A stretch of 64,000 nucleotides of DNA. It comes from Thermoanaerobacterium xylanolyticum LX-11. GTDB taxonomy: Bacteria > Bacillota > Thermoanaerobacteria > Thermoanaerobacterales > Thermoanaerobacteraceae. Location of the stretch: assembly GCF_000189775.2 (NCBI RefSeq), contig NC_015555.1, forward strand, positions 1,809,001-1,873,000, given 5' to 3'. Of the stretch, positions 44,678-52,842 are shown one piece after another; positions within the stretch are counted from its first letter, which is position 1; every line of letters starts with the position of its first letter. A program made the position numbers and the translations under genes. Under the pieces are notes generated by a model. That model did no database searches, had not been told where the DNA came from, and worked only from the letters and a program-made list of their open reading frames with translations.

Positions 44678-46171
44678 TTAATGTGGCATGCTCAAATCAC
44701 CAGGTTTAAAAGAATCTTCTATATATTCAACAATGTCATTATAGTAAGCAGCTTGTTCTTTCGGATATGTAAAAATAAAAGTGTTAATACTTCCATTGCC
44801 AATAAAGCTTTTTTTGTAGTGGATGAAACTACTATCTTCCCAAGATATTACATACCAGTCATCACCTAATGCTTTATATTTTATTTCTCCATCTATATTC
44901 TTTAAGTCATTGATGTAATATGTTTCTAAATCTTTTTGGTATATATTATTTTCTCCATATACTTCTAAAGTCGTATTATCGCCTGTTACAAACTCTAGTC
45001 CACTACCATCAACCGATAAATCTTTTTGACTAAAATAATCTGGATACTCTATATAAAATCCATATTTGGAATTAGTATACGGTTTAAAATATATTTCATC
45101 ACTGCCATAAGGTTGTTGTTCTTCACTTGCCACATTATCTTCACTATTCTCTTCATTAGTAGTCGTATTATCAATATTGTTATTTGCAACATTAGTATTC
45201 GCTGCATTATCATTTGTGTTGTTTTGAGCAGCCGAAATATCACTATTTGCACTAAACATTTCTTTTATAAGATTCAAATATAATAATGCACTTTGCGGTT
45301 CACCATCGATTTCCATAGCATTAAAACTATAAGTATTATTATGGGTATTTACTTTATATTGCAACAAAATTTTTGCAGGCTTTCCATTATAGTTAATTAT
45401 TCCTTCTACATTTACGTATTTACTATTATCACTGTCTACAAAAGATGTCCACTTTGCATCTTTTATATATCCGTCAATTGCTTCACCTAAAGTTTTCAAT
45501 GGATATCCATCTATATGACTATTTTTAACAGAATTAATCAGAATCGAATCGCCATATCCCAAATTTAGTATGCTATTACTTAATATCGTAGATGGAGAAA
45601 AAGTTATTAATGCAAATGTAACACACCATACTATGGCATACGATTTTGATTGATTTAAAAGTTTCGCTCTTTTAAATAAATAAATCGGTACAAACCAAAA
45701 GGAACCTAATTTATTAGTGTTATACCCTGCTTCTTGTAATCTTTTTTTATCAGCCGAAACAAAAATACAATTTAATATATACGTAATATGCCATAATCTA
45801 TCTATACTTTTATTTAAAATAAAAGATAATGCATTTTCAATTACAATTCCAACTATAGGTATAAAAGCTAGCCACCAAACGTAGGAATTATTGACTTCAC
45901 TTCCTAAGACCGGTGGTACATTATTAGTGATTGTTGCAAATGCCGTAAGAGATAATTTTGTCCAATTTTTAAAACCTTTGCGCCATACTAACGAGTTTGA
46001 ATCCAATCTGCCATTTTTAACAAGCTGGTAAATTTCTTTTGCAGAAACAGGGCCAATTCTTTTACTATTATGAACATAATACCAATTTGCATTTCTGTCT
46101 TCAATCGGTAAATTTTCTAATTCTGATTTTTGAAATTCATTACGATAATACATACTATTTTGAGAGTTCAT
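44678..46171 (-). CDS. GYF_2-domain membrane protein with lipoprotein-like outer region
   Basis: The 497-residue protein begins with a GYF_2/DUF4339 domain (NWYYVHNSKRIGPVSAKEIYQLVKNG...VWRKGFKNWTKL; about 30-80), then three or four hydrophobic segments (about 95-205), an extracytoplasmic domain, and an Asn-rich low-complexity linker (about 310-350). A C-terminal domain of about 130 residues (YFKPYTNSKYGFYIEYPDYF...) follows, of a type seen in secreted Firmicute proteins. The GYF_2 domain faces the cytoplasm and usually binds proteins. Function unknown. Confidence 0.65.
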   Translation of the reverse strand: MNSQNSMYYRNEFQKSELENLPIEDRNANWYYVHNSKRIGPVSAKEIYQLVKNGRLDSNSLVWRKGFKNWTKLSLTAFATITNNVPPVLGSEVNNSYVWWLAFIPIVGIVIENALSFILNKSIDRLWHITYILNCIFVSADKKRLQEAGYNTNKLGSFWFVPIYLFKRAKLLNQSKSYAIVWCVTFALITFSPSTILSNSILNLGYGDSILINSVKNSHIDGYPLKTLGEAIDGYIKDAKWTSFVDSDNSKYVNVEGIINYNGKPAKILLQYKVNTHNNTYSFNAMEIDGEPQSALLYLNLIKEMFSANSDISAAQNNTNDNAANTNVANNNIDNTTTNEENSEDNVASEEQQPYGSDEIYFKPYTNSKYGFYIEYPDYFSQKDLSVDGSGLEFVTGDNTTLEVYGENNIYQKDLETYYINDLKNIDGEIKYKALGDDWYVISWEDSSFIHYKKSFIGNGSINTFIFTYPKEQAAYYNDIVEYIEDSFKPGDLSMPH

Positions 46172-46214
46172 TTAGTCATACCCCCAATGCAAGCTAAGTC
46201 ATTCAATAATAAAT

Positions 46215-46285
46215 TATTATTAAAGCCCCCTTCATGGTTAATGTTTTAACAATCTTTACCATGAAAGGGACTTTTAATAATTTTT
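46215..46285. terminator. Strong bidirectional hairpin terminator
   Basis: AAAGCCCCCTTCATGGT (46222-46238) pairs with ACCATGAAAGGGACTTT (46258-46274), with A/T-rich runs on both sides. It separates the manC copy B remnant from the GYF_2 gene and can stop transcription in either direction. Confidence 0.75.
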
Positions 46286-46407
46286 ATAAATGTTGTAGAT
46301 TACTTAAAATTTTGAACTACTAAACTGCCTCACTTTTACTTAATCCTATTATCTGATTAAGTATTTCTTTTTCAACTTCTCTATTTTTGTCTCCTACTGA
46401 ACTTTTT

Positions 46408-47262
46408 TTACAAATACTCGCTTTTTTTCTCTTTTAGCTCCTTCAATACTGGTTTCACATTCTGTGCTTTATCCTTAGAGCATATTAAAAGTGCATCTTC
46501 TGTGTCTACGATTATGACATCTTCTATACCTAGTGTTGCGATGAGTTTATCGCTTCCTGTTATAATGCATTTCCTTGTATCAACACTTACGACATTGCCT
46601 TTTATGACGTTGCCGTTCTCGTCTTTTTCGTACAATCTCTCTATTGATGTCCAGCTTCCTACATCATCCCATCCGAAATCTCCCAGTACTACATACACAT
46701 TCTTGGCTTTTTCCATTATGCCGTAATCTATCGATATGCTTTCAAGTTTTGAATATTCCTCGTATAAGATTTTTTCTATCTCATCTGAATCAAAGTTTTC
46801 CTTTATACATTTAATGCACTGTATAATTGTGGCATATATTCTTTTATCGCATTTAGTATTGTTGATGTCTTCCATATGAACATGCCGCTGTTCCATAGAT
46901 AGTCTCCGCTTTCAACATATTTTATCGCCGTTTCATAATTCGGCTTTTCTACAAATTTCTCAACTTTATGTACAGGACTGTTGTTTAATATCTTATGTGT
47001 TATCTTTTTGAAATTTATGTATTCATATCCAGTTTCTGATTGAGAAAATCTTACTCCTATTGTGACTAGACTATCATTTATAATTGCTTTTTCTATCACG
47101 TTTTTTAATATTTGGGTCTTTATCTGTTATCGTATCATCAGATAGAACAACAACCATGGGAGAATTTTCATCGAGTCTCTTTGCATTTAGCCCGATACAT
47201 GCTGTAATATTTTGCCCACAGGCTTTATCAACATATTTTCTGGTTATAAAACTAAACCTCAA
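46408..47262 (-). pseudogene. manC copy B, truncated and frameshifted
   Basis: Three overlapping frames on the minus strand together encode about 280 residues of mannose-1-phosphate guanylyltransferase. The parts are KYVDKACGQNITACIGLNAK at the 5' side, then VEKFVEKPNYETAIKYVESG, then GDFGWDDVGSW to the C-terminus. One frameshift is a single-base deletion near 46806 (TTTATACATT where copy A has TTTATAACATT). Another lies in an A-run near 47100. The first ~90 residues are missing. DNA is highly similar to copy A. Confidence 0.82.
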
Positions 47263-47296
47263 TTAATATAATATAAATTCAATCATGTAATATTTT

Positions 47297-48007
47297 TTAC
47301 TCATCTTTCACTTTACCAATTAAATTCTCATTTAAATATTCTTTGTAAAATTTACATGTTGTATTAAAATCTATTAAATTATTATTTGTTCCAATTAACA
47401 TTTTGGGATTAGATGTATAAATATTAATACCTCTGACATTAGCATATTGCATATCATTAGTTAGAATTGAATTGATTTTATATGCCAAAGCATTTGCAAT
47501 AATCGTAGCATCATTTGAATCAATAGAAGCGTTCAATAATAATTGATTCTCTAAATTTATGATTTCTATAGATGTTAATTGTTCCAAATATAAAAAATAT
47601 GGTGATTGTTCTATAGTAGATATTATTATATTACTTAAATTATTGCTTTCTTCCTTTAAATAGTCATATTTAGAATATATATCTTTCCATTTAAAATTCG
47701 ATAAATTCTCTTCTTTAGCCTTTCTTTTTGAAACCAGTTTTTGACTTAATGTACGGATCTCACAAATATTTGTATGTGTATATGTAATAATAGTATCATT
47801 ACTGGCTGCCTTATCAAAAAAACTATAATATTGATTTTGTAATAAATTGTTAATATTACTATTTTCTATTATACCATCTTTTATACATGTGGGATAACCA
47901 AATGCATACATTATAGCATTTGTATCTGTTGCTATTACATTATCTAATATTATATCATTATTAATATTTAAAACATTAGCTTTATTTAAAGGGCTTATAC
48001 CTACCAT
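47297..48007 (-). CDS. PIN-domain RNase-like protein
   Basis: The 236-residue protein has the PIN acidic pattern: ATDTNAIMYAF (first Asp), THTNICEIRTL (Glu), SIDSNDATIIANALAYK (Asp) and SILTNDMQYANVRG (final Asp), ending with INIYTSNP. PIN domains are usually metal-dependent RNases, often toxins. GGGGGAG lies 7 bp before its ATG, and it overlaps the upstream small gene by 26 bp, so the two are coupled. It is larger than a minimal VapC (about 130 residues), with a helical insert around 100-140. Confidence 0.68.
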   Translation of the reverse strand: MVGISPLNKANVLNINNDIILDNVIATDTNAIMYAFGYPTCIKDGIIENSNINNLLQNQYYSFFDKAASNDTIITYTHTNICEIRTLSQKLVSKRKAKEENLSNFKWKDIYSKYDYLKEESNNLSNIIISTIEQSPYFLYLEQLTSIEIINLENQLLLNASIDSNDATIIANALAYKINSILTNDMQYANVRGINIYTSNPKMLIGTNNNLIDFNTTCKFYKEYLNENLIGKVKDE

Positions 48008-48194
48008 TAGTATACTCCCCCTCTTCTTCTTTTAAAATATTGTTCAACAATACTTTCTCATCTGTAGACAATGCATTCTTCATTTTATCCATAAAAATTT
48101 TATGTTTTTGTTGTCTTTCTTTATACGTCATATCATAAAATCCCTTTTTCTTCAATAAACAATAAATTGTATTAGGAAGCTGCTTTTGAGCCAT
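47982..48194 (-). CDS. Small charged protein, candidate antitoxin or adaptor for the PIN gene
   Basis: The 70-residue protein starts at the ATG at 48192-48194, preceded by AGGTGA. It is helical and lysine-rich (KKKGFYDMTYKERQQKHKIFMDKM) with an acidic tail (LKEEEGEY). No DNA-binding motif is evident. It lies 10 bp after the 212-residue gene and overlaps the PIN gene, so all three are co-translated. Function unknown. Confidence 0.55.
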   Translation of the reverse strand: MAQKQLPNTIYCLLKKKGFYDMTYKERQQKHKIFMDKMKNALSTDEKVLLNNILKEEEGEYTNGRYKPFK

Positions 48195-48204
48195 ATGACT
48201 CACC

Positions 48205-48843
48205 TCATTTAAAAAATTTGAATCCTTTTTTATATTGATCAATAATTTTTATAAAATCGTTATATACAAAATCAAAAGTTATATCAATAGGATTCTGATA
48301 ATTAGTATTTGCATCAATAACAGAATATATAAAATCTTTGTCGTTAAAATACGGTTCTATATAATGATTTATTACAAAATTACCTAATTGATAAGATAAT
48401 CTTAATCCAATGCCATTTAAATTAATATCATTATTTCTAATATTGCTTAAAAATTCGTCTTTTATACAATAACTATATATTTTATTATCTGATTCATTAA
48501 CTTTACTAACTCCTATTAATTTTATACCATAATTCTTTATCATCACATTTATTCTATTCATTATCTCAAATAAACGTGATAACTGAATTTTAATAGTATT
48601 CTTATCTAAAACTATATTTGGCTTATTTAATTGTATTAACTCACTATTATAAACAAATGTATCATTTAAATTTTCTGAATTATAAAGAAGAATACCTGTA
48701 CCATCTGGCACTAATGAATATCCTGTATATCCATCATTTGAGAAATAATCTCTTATATAATTAATTTCGTCCGTTTTTAATATTTTATTATCCTTAACTA
48801 TTGAAAAACCTATGGTTTCTTGAAATAAATTTAATTTATCCAT
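48205..48843 (-). CDS. Uncharacterised protein, first gene of the PIN cassette
   Basis: The protein is 212 residues from the ATG at 48841-48843, chosen because AGAGAGGT lies about 7 bp upstream. It looks alpha/beta (ETIGFSIVKDNKILK, GYSLVPDGTGILLYN, LNGIGLRLSYQLGNFVI). The GxRLxY stretch and size are faintly like TIGR04255 proteins, but I cannot support that. It is followed by the small gene and the PIN gene. Confidence 0.5.
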   Translation of the reverse strand: MDKLNLFQETIGFSIVKDNKILKTDEINYIRDYFSNDGYTGYSLVPDGTGILLYNSENLNDTFVYNSELIQLNKPNIVLDKNTIKIQLSRLFEIMNRINVMIKNYGIKLIGVSKVNESDNKIYSYCIKDEFLSNIRNNDINLNGIGLRLSYQLGNFVINHYIEPYFNDKDFIYSVIDANTNYQNPIDITFDFVYNDFIKIIDQYKKGFKFFK

Positions 48844-49192
48844 TTTCATTACCTCTCTCATTAATTTATACTTAATATATTCGATAGTAGATTTAAAAAT
48901 CCTTTTATTATACATAAGAAATTTTTCAATAATACTATATTCCCATTTGTTATAGCAACCAGCAAATCCACGTAAATTTTATACAATGAAACATATATAA
49001 AGTATCTTCGGAAGTTAGATTTAAATCATTCTATAAAGCATGCAATATCCCTACGGCACCACTAATATCTATATTGAAAAAATAAGTTATCAGCAGCTCA
49101 TTATTATAAAAATTGTTATTTGATATATCTTACATTACAAAATATTTCGATATGTTTGTTAAAAATATAAACCAGAAATTCATCCAGAATTT
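48844..49192. other. Intergenic stretch without a recognisable gene
   Basis: AT-rich sequence upstream of the PIN cassette. Around 49138-49175 it shares AAAATATTTCGATATGTTT...TAAAAATATA with the DNA just 3' of manC fragment D (about 23000-23033). Otherwise nothing is seen. Confidence 0.5.
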
Positions 49193-49371
49193 ATGTTTAT
49201 AAATACTCCACTTTTCCCCCTTTCTAATTCCTTCAATATATCTTTCACATTCTGCGCCTTGTCTTTAGAGCAAATTAAAAATGCACTTTCTCTGTATAGA
49301 ATTATAACATTTTCTATGCAAAATGGTTGCAATGAGTCTTTCACTTCTCGCCTATCAATGCAAAACATCAT
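49193..49371 (-). pseudogene. manC 3'-end fragment (copy C)
   Basis: A short minus-strand frame ends in AFLICSKDKAQNVKDILKELE, the C-terminus of mannose-1-phosphate guanylyltransferase, matching copies A, B and D. The preceding part is scrambled (ENVIILYRESAF in place of EDVIIVDTEDAL). It closes the series of manC relics next to the polysaccharide locus. Confidence 0.7.
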
Positions 49372-49372
49372 C

Positions 49373-49450
49373 TTACATATATTTTACTTTATAATACTTA
49401 ATCATCTCTGTTAAGTCTTCATCTAAACTAAACCTCAGCTTCCCGATAAG
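49373..49450 (-). pseudogene. C-terminal scrap of a sugar-nucleotide epimerase/dehydratase
   Basis: A 25-codon frame reads GKLRFSLDEDLTEMIKYYK and resembles the C-terminal helix of NAD-dependent sugar-nucleotide epimerases (…FSLEEGLxxTIxYY). It is too short to be functional. Confidence 0.35.
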
Positions 49451-49477
49451 CACATTCTACATTCGAAAAAAATTTTT

Positions 49478-51349
49478 TTACTTGCTATTTATTGTTGTAG
49501 CGACAACTTCATCTAATGTCACATGTTCAGGTGTATTATACTCAGGTACAATCGACTTTATAAATTCTTTTATCTCATATGTATCCATATCATCTATTTT
49601 TGACTTGTATTTTTCTAATGTCAAAACTAAGCCATCATAGTCATTAAATCCTGGCTTCTCAATGAAGATTTTATCATGTTTTGTTGACGTATATTTGTCA
49701 TCTGTCATAAGCAATTCTTCAAATAATTTCTCACCAGGTCTTAGCCCTGTAATCTTAATAGGAATATCCACATCTGGTTCAAAACCAGATAAGCGTATCA
49801 AATCCCTCGCAAGATCTATAATCTTTACAGGCTCTCCCATATCAAGTACAAATATCTCTCCACCTTTTGCCATAGCACCAGCTTGTATTACCAATTGAAC
49901 CGCTTCTGGTATTGTCATAAAATATCTTCTTACATCTTCATGTGTAACTGTTACAGGTCCGCCTTCTGCTATTTGTTTTTTAAACAATGGTATTACACTG
50001 CCATTACTGCCTAAAACATTGCCGAATCTAACTGCAACAAATTCAGTTTTGCTCATTCTGTCAAAAGACTGAATTATCATTTCGCAAATCCTTTTTGTTG
50101 CACCCATTACACTTGTAGGATTAACAGCTTTATCAGTTGAAATCATGACAAAGCGCTTAACACCATATGTATTAGCACATCTGACAAGATTTAATGTTCC
50201 ATATACATTATTTTTAACAGCTTCATGTGGACTATCTTCCATCAATGGAACGTGTTTATGTGCAGCAGCGTGAAAAACTATTTCAGGCTTATATTCTTTA
50301 AATATGATATTTAACTTTTTTTCATCTCTTATGCTAGCCACAAGACACGTCATTCTTAGGTCTGGATATTTTCTCAATAATTCCTGCTGTATATCGTACA
50401 TATTGTTTTCATAGATATCAAGAATTATAAGGTGTGATGGATTGAACTTCGCTATTTGCCTGCATAATTCTGAACCTATCGATCCACCTCCACCAGTTAC
50501 CATTACCCTCTTACCTTTTATGTAACTGCTTATTTCGTCTAAATCTATTTTTATTGGATCTCTTCCTAATAAGTCATTTATGTCTACATCTCGTAACTGA
50601 CTAACAGATACTTTGCCATTCACTAGTTCATATATTCCAGGAAGAGTTTTTACTTTCATATGTAATTCACTTAGACTATCAATTACTTTTCTCAATACCG
50701 TCCTTGACGCAGAAGGAATTGCATATATCACTTCATCAATTTCATTTTCCTTGACTGCTTTAATTATATCATCCAATGTACCTACAATAGGTACACCTTC
50801 CATACTCCTATATATCTTTGATTTATCATCGTCAAGAATAGCTACAGGCTTTAATCCAATTTCAGGGTGTGCTCTTAATTCTCTTATTAACATTTGCCCG
50901 GCACTTCCAGCACCTATTATAAGAGTATTTTTAAAAACTATATTTTTTATTTTTACTTTAGAATTGCTCATTATATATCTATAAAACATCCTGCTTGAAA
51001 TAATCAATATAATATTTAAAAGCCAGCTTAATGGATAAATAGACCTTGGCAAATGTATCTGTAATAAAAATAATATAAGTGATGATACGGCACTTCCCAT
51101 TGTTATAACGACCATCAAGTCTATCAAATCTTTTAAATTGACATACCGCCATATCTTATGGTATTGCTTGAAAAATATAAATGTAGATATGTTTGCTAAT
51201 GTAAAAATTATAAATGATTGCCTATACAATGTAAAATACGGCTCTACTACATGATAATCAAATCTTAAGAAAAAGGCCATAAAAAAAGCAATATTGATTA
51301 ACAATACGTCTATAAGAATAAGTATATACTTTCTTATGCTTTTCCCCAT
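49478..51349 (-). CDS. Membrane sugar-nucleotide 4,6-dehydratase (FlaA1/CapD/PglF type)
   Basis: The 623-residue protein has four N-terminal membrane helices (about 10-110), an intermediate nucleotide-binding region (TLIIGAGSAGQMLIRELRAHP) and a C-terminal SDR domain. That domain has the cofactor motif VTGGGGSIGSELCRQI (about 290). It also has FHAAAHKHVPLMEDSP and MGATKRICEM; as in this subfamily, the usual catalytic YxxxK Tyr is replaced by Met. Such enzymes make 4-keto-6-deoxy UDP-GlcNAc for surface glycans. AGAAGGGAC precedes the ATG. It opens the polysaccharide region on this side of the island. Confidence 0.9.
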   Translation of the reverse strand: MGKSIRKYILILIDVLLINIAFFMAFFLRFDYHVVEPYFTLYRQSFIIFTLANISTFIFFKQYHKIWRYVNLKDLIDLMVVITMGSAVSSLILFLLQIHLPRSIYPLSWLLNIILIISSRMFYRYIMSNSKVKIKNIVFKNTLIIGAGSAGQMLIRELRAHPEIGLKPVAILDDDKSKIYRSMEGVPIVGTLDDIIKAVKENEIDEVIYAIPSASRTVLRKVIDSLSELHMKVKTLPGIYELVNGKVSVSQLRDVDINDLLGRDPIKIDLDEISSYIKGKRVMVTGGGGSIGSELCRQIAKFNPSHLIILDIYENNMYDIQQELLRKYPDLRMTCLVASIRDEKKLNIIFKEYKPEIVFHAAAHKHVPLMEDSPHEAVKNNVYGTLNLVRCANTYGVKRFVMISTDKAVNPTSVMGATKRICEMIIQSFDRMSKTEFVAVRFGNVLGSNGSVIPLFKKQIAEGGPVTVTHEDVRRYFMTIPEAVQLVIQAGAMAKGGEIFVLDMGEPVKIIDLARDLIRLSGFEPDVDIPIKITGLRPGEKLFEELLMTDDKYTSTKHDKIFIEKPGFNDYDGLVLTLEKYKSKIDDMDTYEIKEFIKSIVPEYNTPEHVTLDEVVATTINSK

Positions 51350-51475
51350 AATAATGTCCCTTCTTCTTTTAATATTTTAAAAGCTAATTTTGATAATAAA
51401 TAACTTTAATAAATTCTATGACATATATTCTATATAAAATATTAAATTCCCTTTCATAAATAAAAACACTTTCAT

Positions 51476-52402
51476 CTAGATTATTTCATTACTTTTTATA
51501 AAACTAGATCTCTTTACTTTTCTAATCTCTCTTTCCAGCTTGTCTCGCATCTTATTAAATCTATATTCCCATTTTCTTTTCTCTTCTTTTGACATGGTAT
51601 CTCGGCTCAAGCCCTCTTGGTATGCTGGAATCATTTCAACCTTGCCCTTTTCATTCTCATAGCCAATCAACGGCAGTCCAAGAAGGGCATCAGCAAACTC
51701 ATTTTCAATAAAAGTAGCCTTAATTTTTTCCCCGATCAATTCAGGGTTATTGTATAGATTAATATAAAATTTCATACCATTATTTACTATAAATTCTTCA
51801 GCTACAGCACGCACGCCACCATCTGATGGTATAAAATACTTAAACTTGTTATTATTATCAGTAAGCAGGTTATTTGTTGCAAAAAACTCAAATAAAGCCA
51901 CCATAAGCTTTAAACTAATCGTAGGCCACTTTCTTGCAAATCTTTCGTAATTGAAATCTATATGAGTTAGATAAAATTCAGCCACATTGGCATCTTCCAT
52001 ATCAAACAAAATATTCTTCCTAGACTTTGAATTATAAATTTTCCTAGAAAAATCTGATGAAATTGCTATTCTCATAAATGGAATAGGAAACTCATTATGT
52101 AATGTCGGATCTACTAAACGATGCAGAGGAAGTGGTTTATACTCAGGATGATTTTTCTTTTCCTTTAGATGGATAATAGTAGGCCTTAATGCAGTGCTTC
52201 TATGATATGAAATTTCCCAACTTGTCATATCTTCTATCTCAACCTTTTCAGGTACGAACGAAAGAAATCGATACATATTTACTTCATAATCATTTGCTGC
52301 GAAACTTATTTTAAAGTCATACTTACTTTCATCTTTATTAAAGGGAATGATCCTTCCGATGTCTATGCCTTTTTTTATGATTGCTACTTTTTGTAATTTC
52401 AT
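51476..52402 (-). CDS. Uncharacterised 308-residue protein
   Basis: I do not recognise this protein. It is soluble, alpha/beta and rich in aromatic residues, with no signal peptide or membrane segment. Noticeable stretches are SWEISYHRSTALRPTIIHLKE, FDMEDANVAEFYLTHIDFN and a basic C-terminal helix (EEKRKWEYRFNKMRDKLEREIRKVKR) that could bind nucleic acid. AGGTGA lies 8 bp before the ATG. It stands alone between the CapD-type gene and the TIR/DUF4062-like gene, probably accessory. Confidence 0.6.
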   Translation of the reverse strand: MKLQKVAIIKKGIDIGRIIPFNKDESKYDFKISFAANDYEVNMYRFLSFVPEKVEIEDMTSWEISYHRSTALRPTIIHLKEKKNHPEYKPLPLHRLVDPTLHNEFPIPFMRIAISSDFSRKIYNSKSRKNILFDMEDANVAEFYLTHIDFNYERFARKWPTISLKLMVALFEFFATNNLLTDNNNKFKYFIPSDGGVRAVAEEFIVNNGMKFYINLYNNPELIGEKIKATFIENEFADALLGLPLIGYENEKGKVEMIPAYQEGLSRDTMSKEEKRKWEYRFNKMRDKLEREIRKVKRSSFIKSNEII

Positions 52403-52842
52403 TTTTGATTCACCTTTTTTGATTTGTTAATAATTTACTTATATAACTCATTTCATTGATGTCAGCTATTATCATTTTTGCAAATTAACTTCCAATAAAA
52501 TTCAATCCAAATTATTATTTTGAAATCAAACCTGTTATGTATACTTGTTTCACTAAATTTTAATACCTTTAATTGCTATAAATCATTCGCCATTCATATA
52601 TGCTTTGCTGAATTATTTTATTCATTCAATAAACCTTGGGAAAGTTCTTTCTAAAATATATGACACTTTATATTTAGAGCAATAAATTTACATATCAATT
52701 GTGAAAAGACTGTTATTAGCTTTTGCTTCTCCATAACTCTAAATATCCCTTGAATCTGACCAATATTTTCTTTATCTATGCAGTTGTTACTAAAAACATA
52801 GATAGTTGATGATCCCAGTAATAAAATATATGATCATTGAGA
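52403..52842. other. 440-bp AT-rich intergenic stretch
   Basis: No open frame with a ribosome site, no repeat and no strong hairpin was seen. It presumably contains the promoter of the 308-residue gene. Confidence 0.5.
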
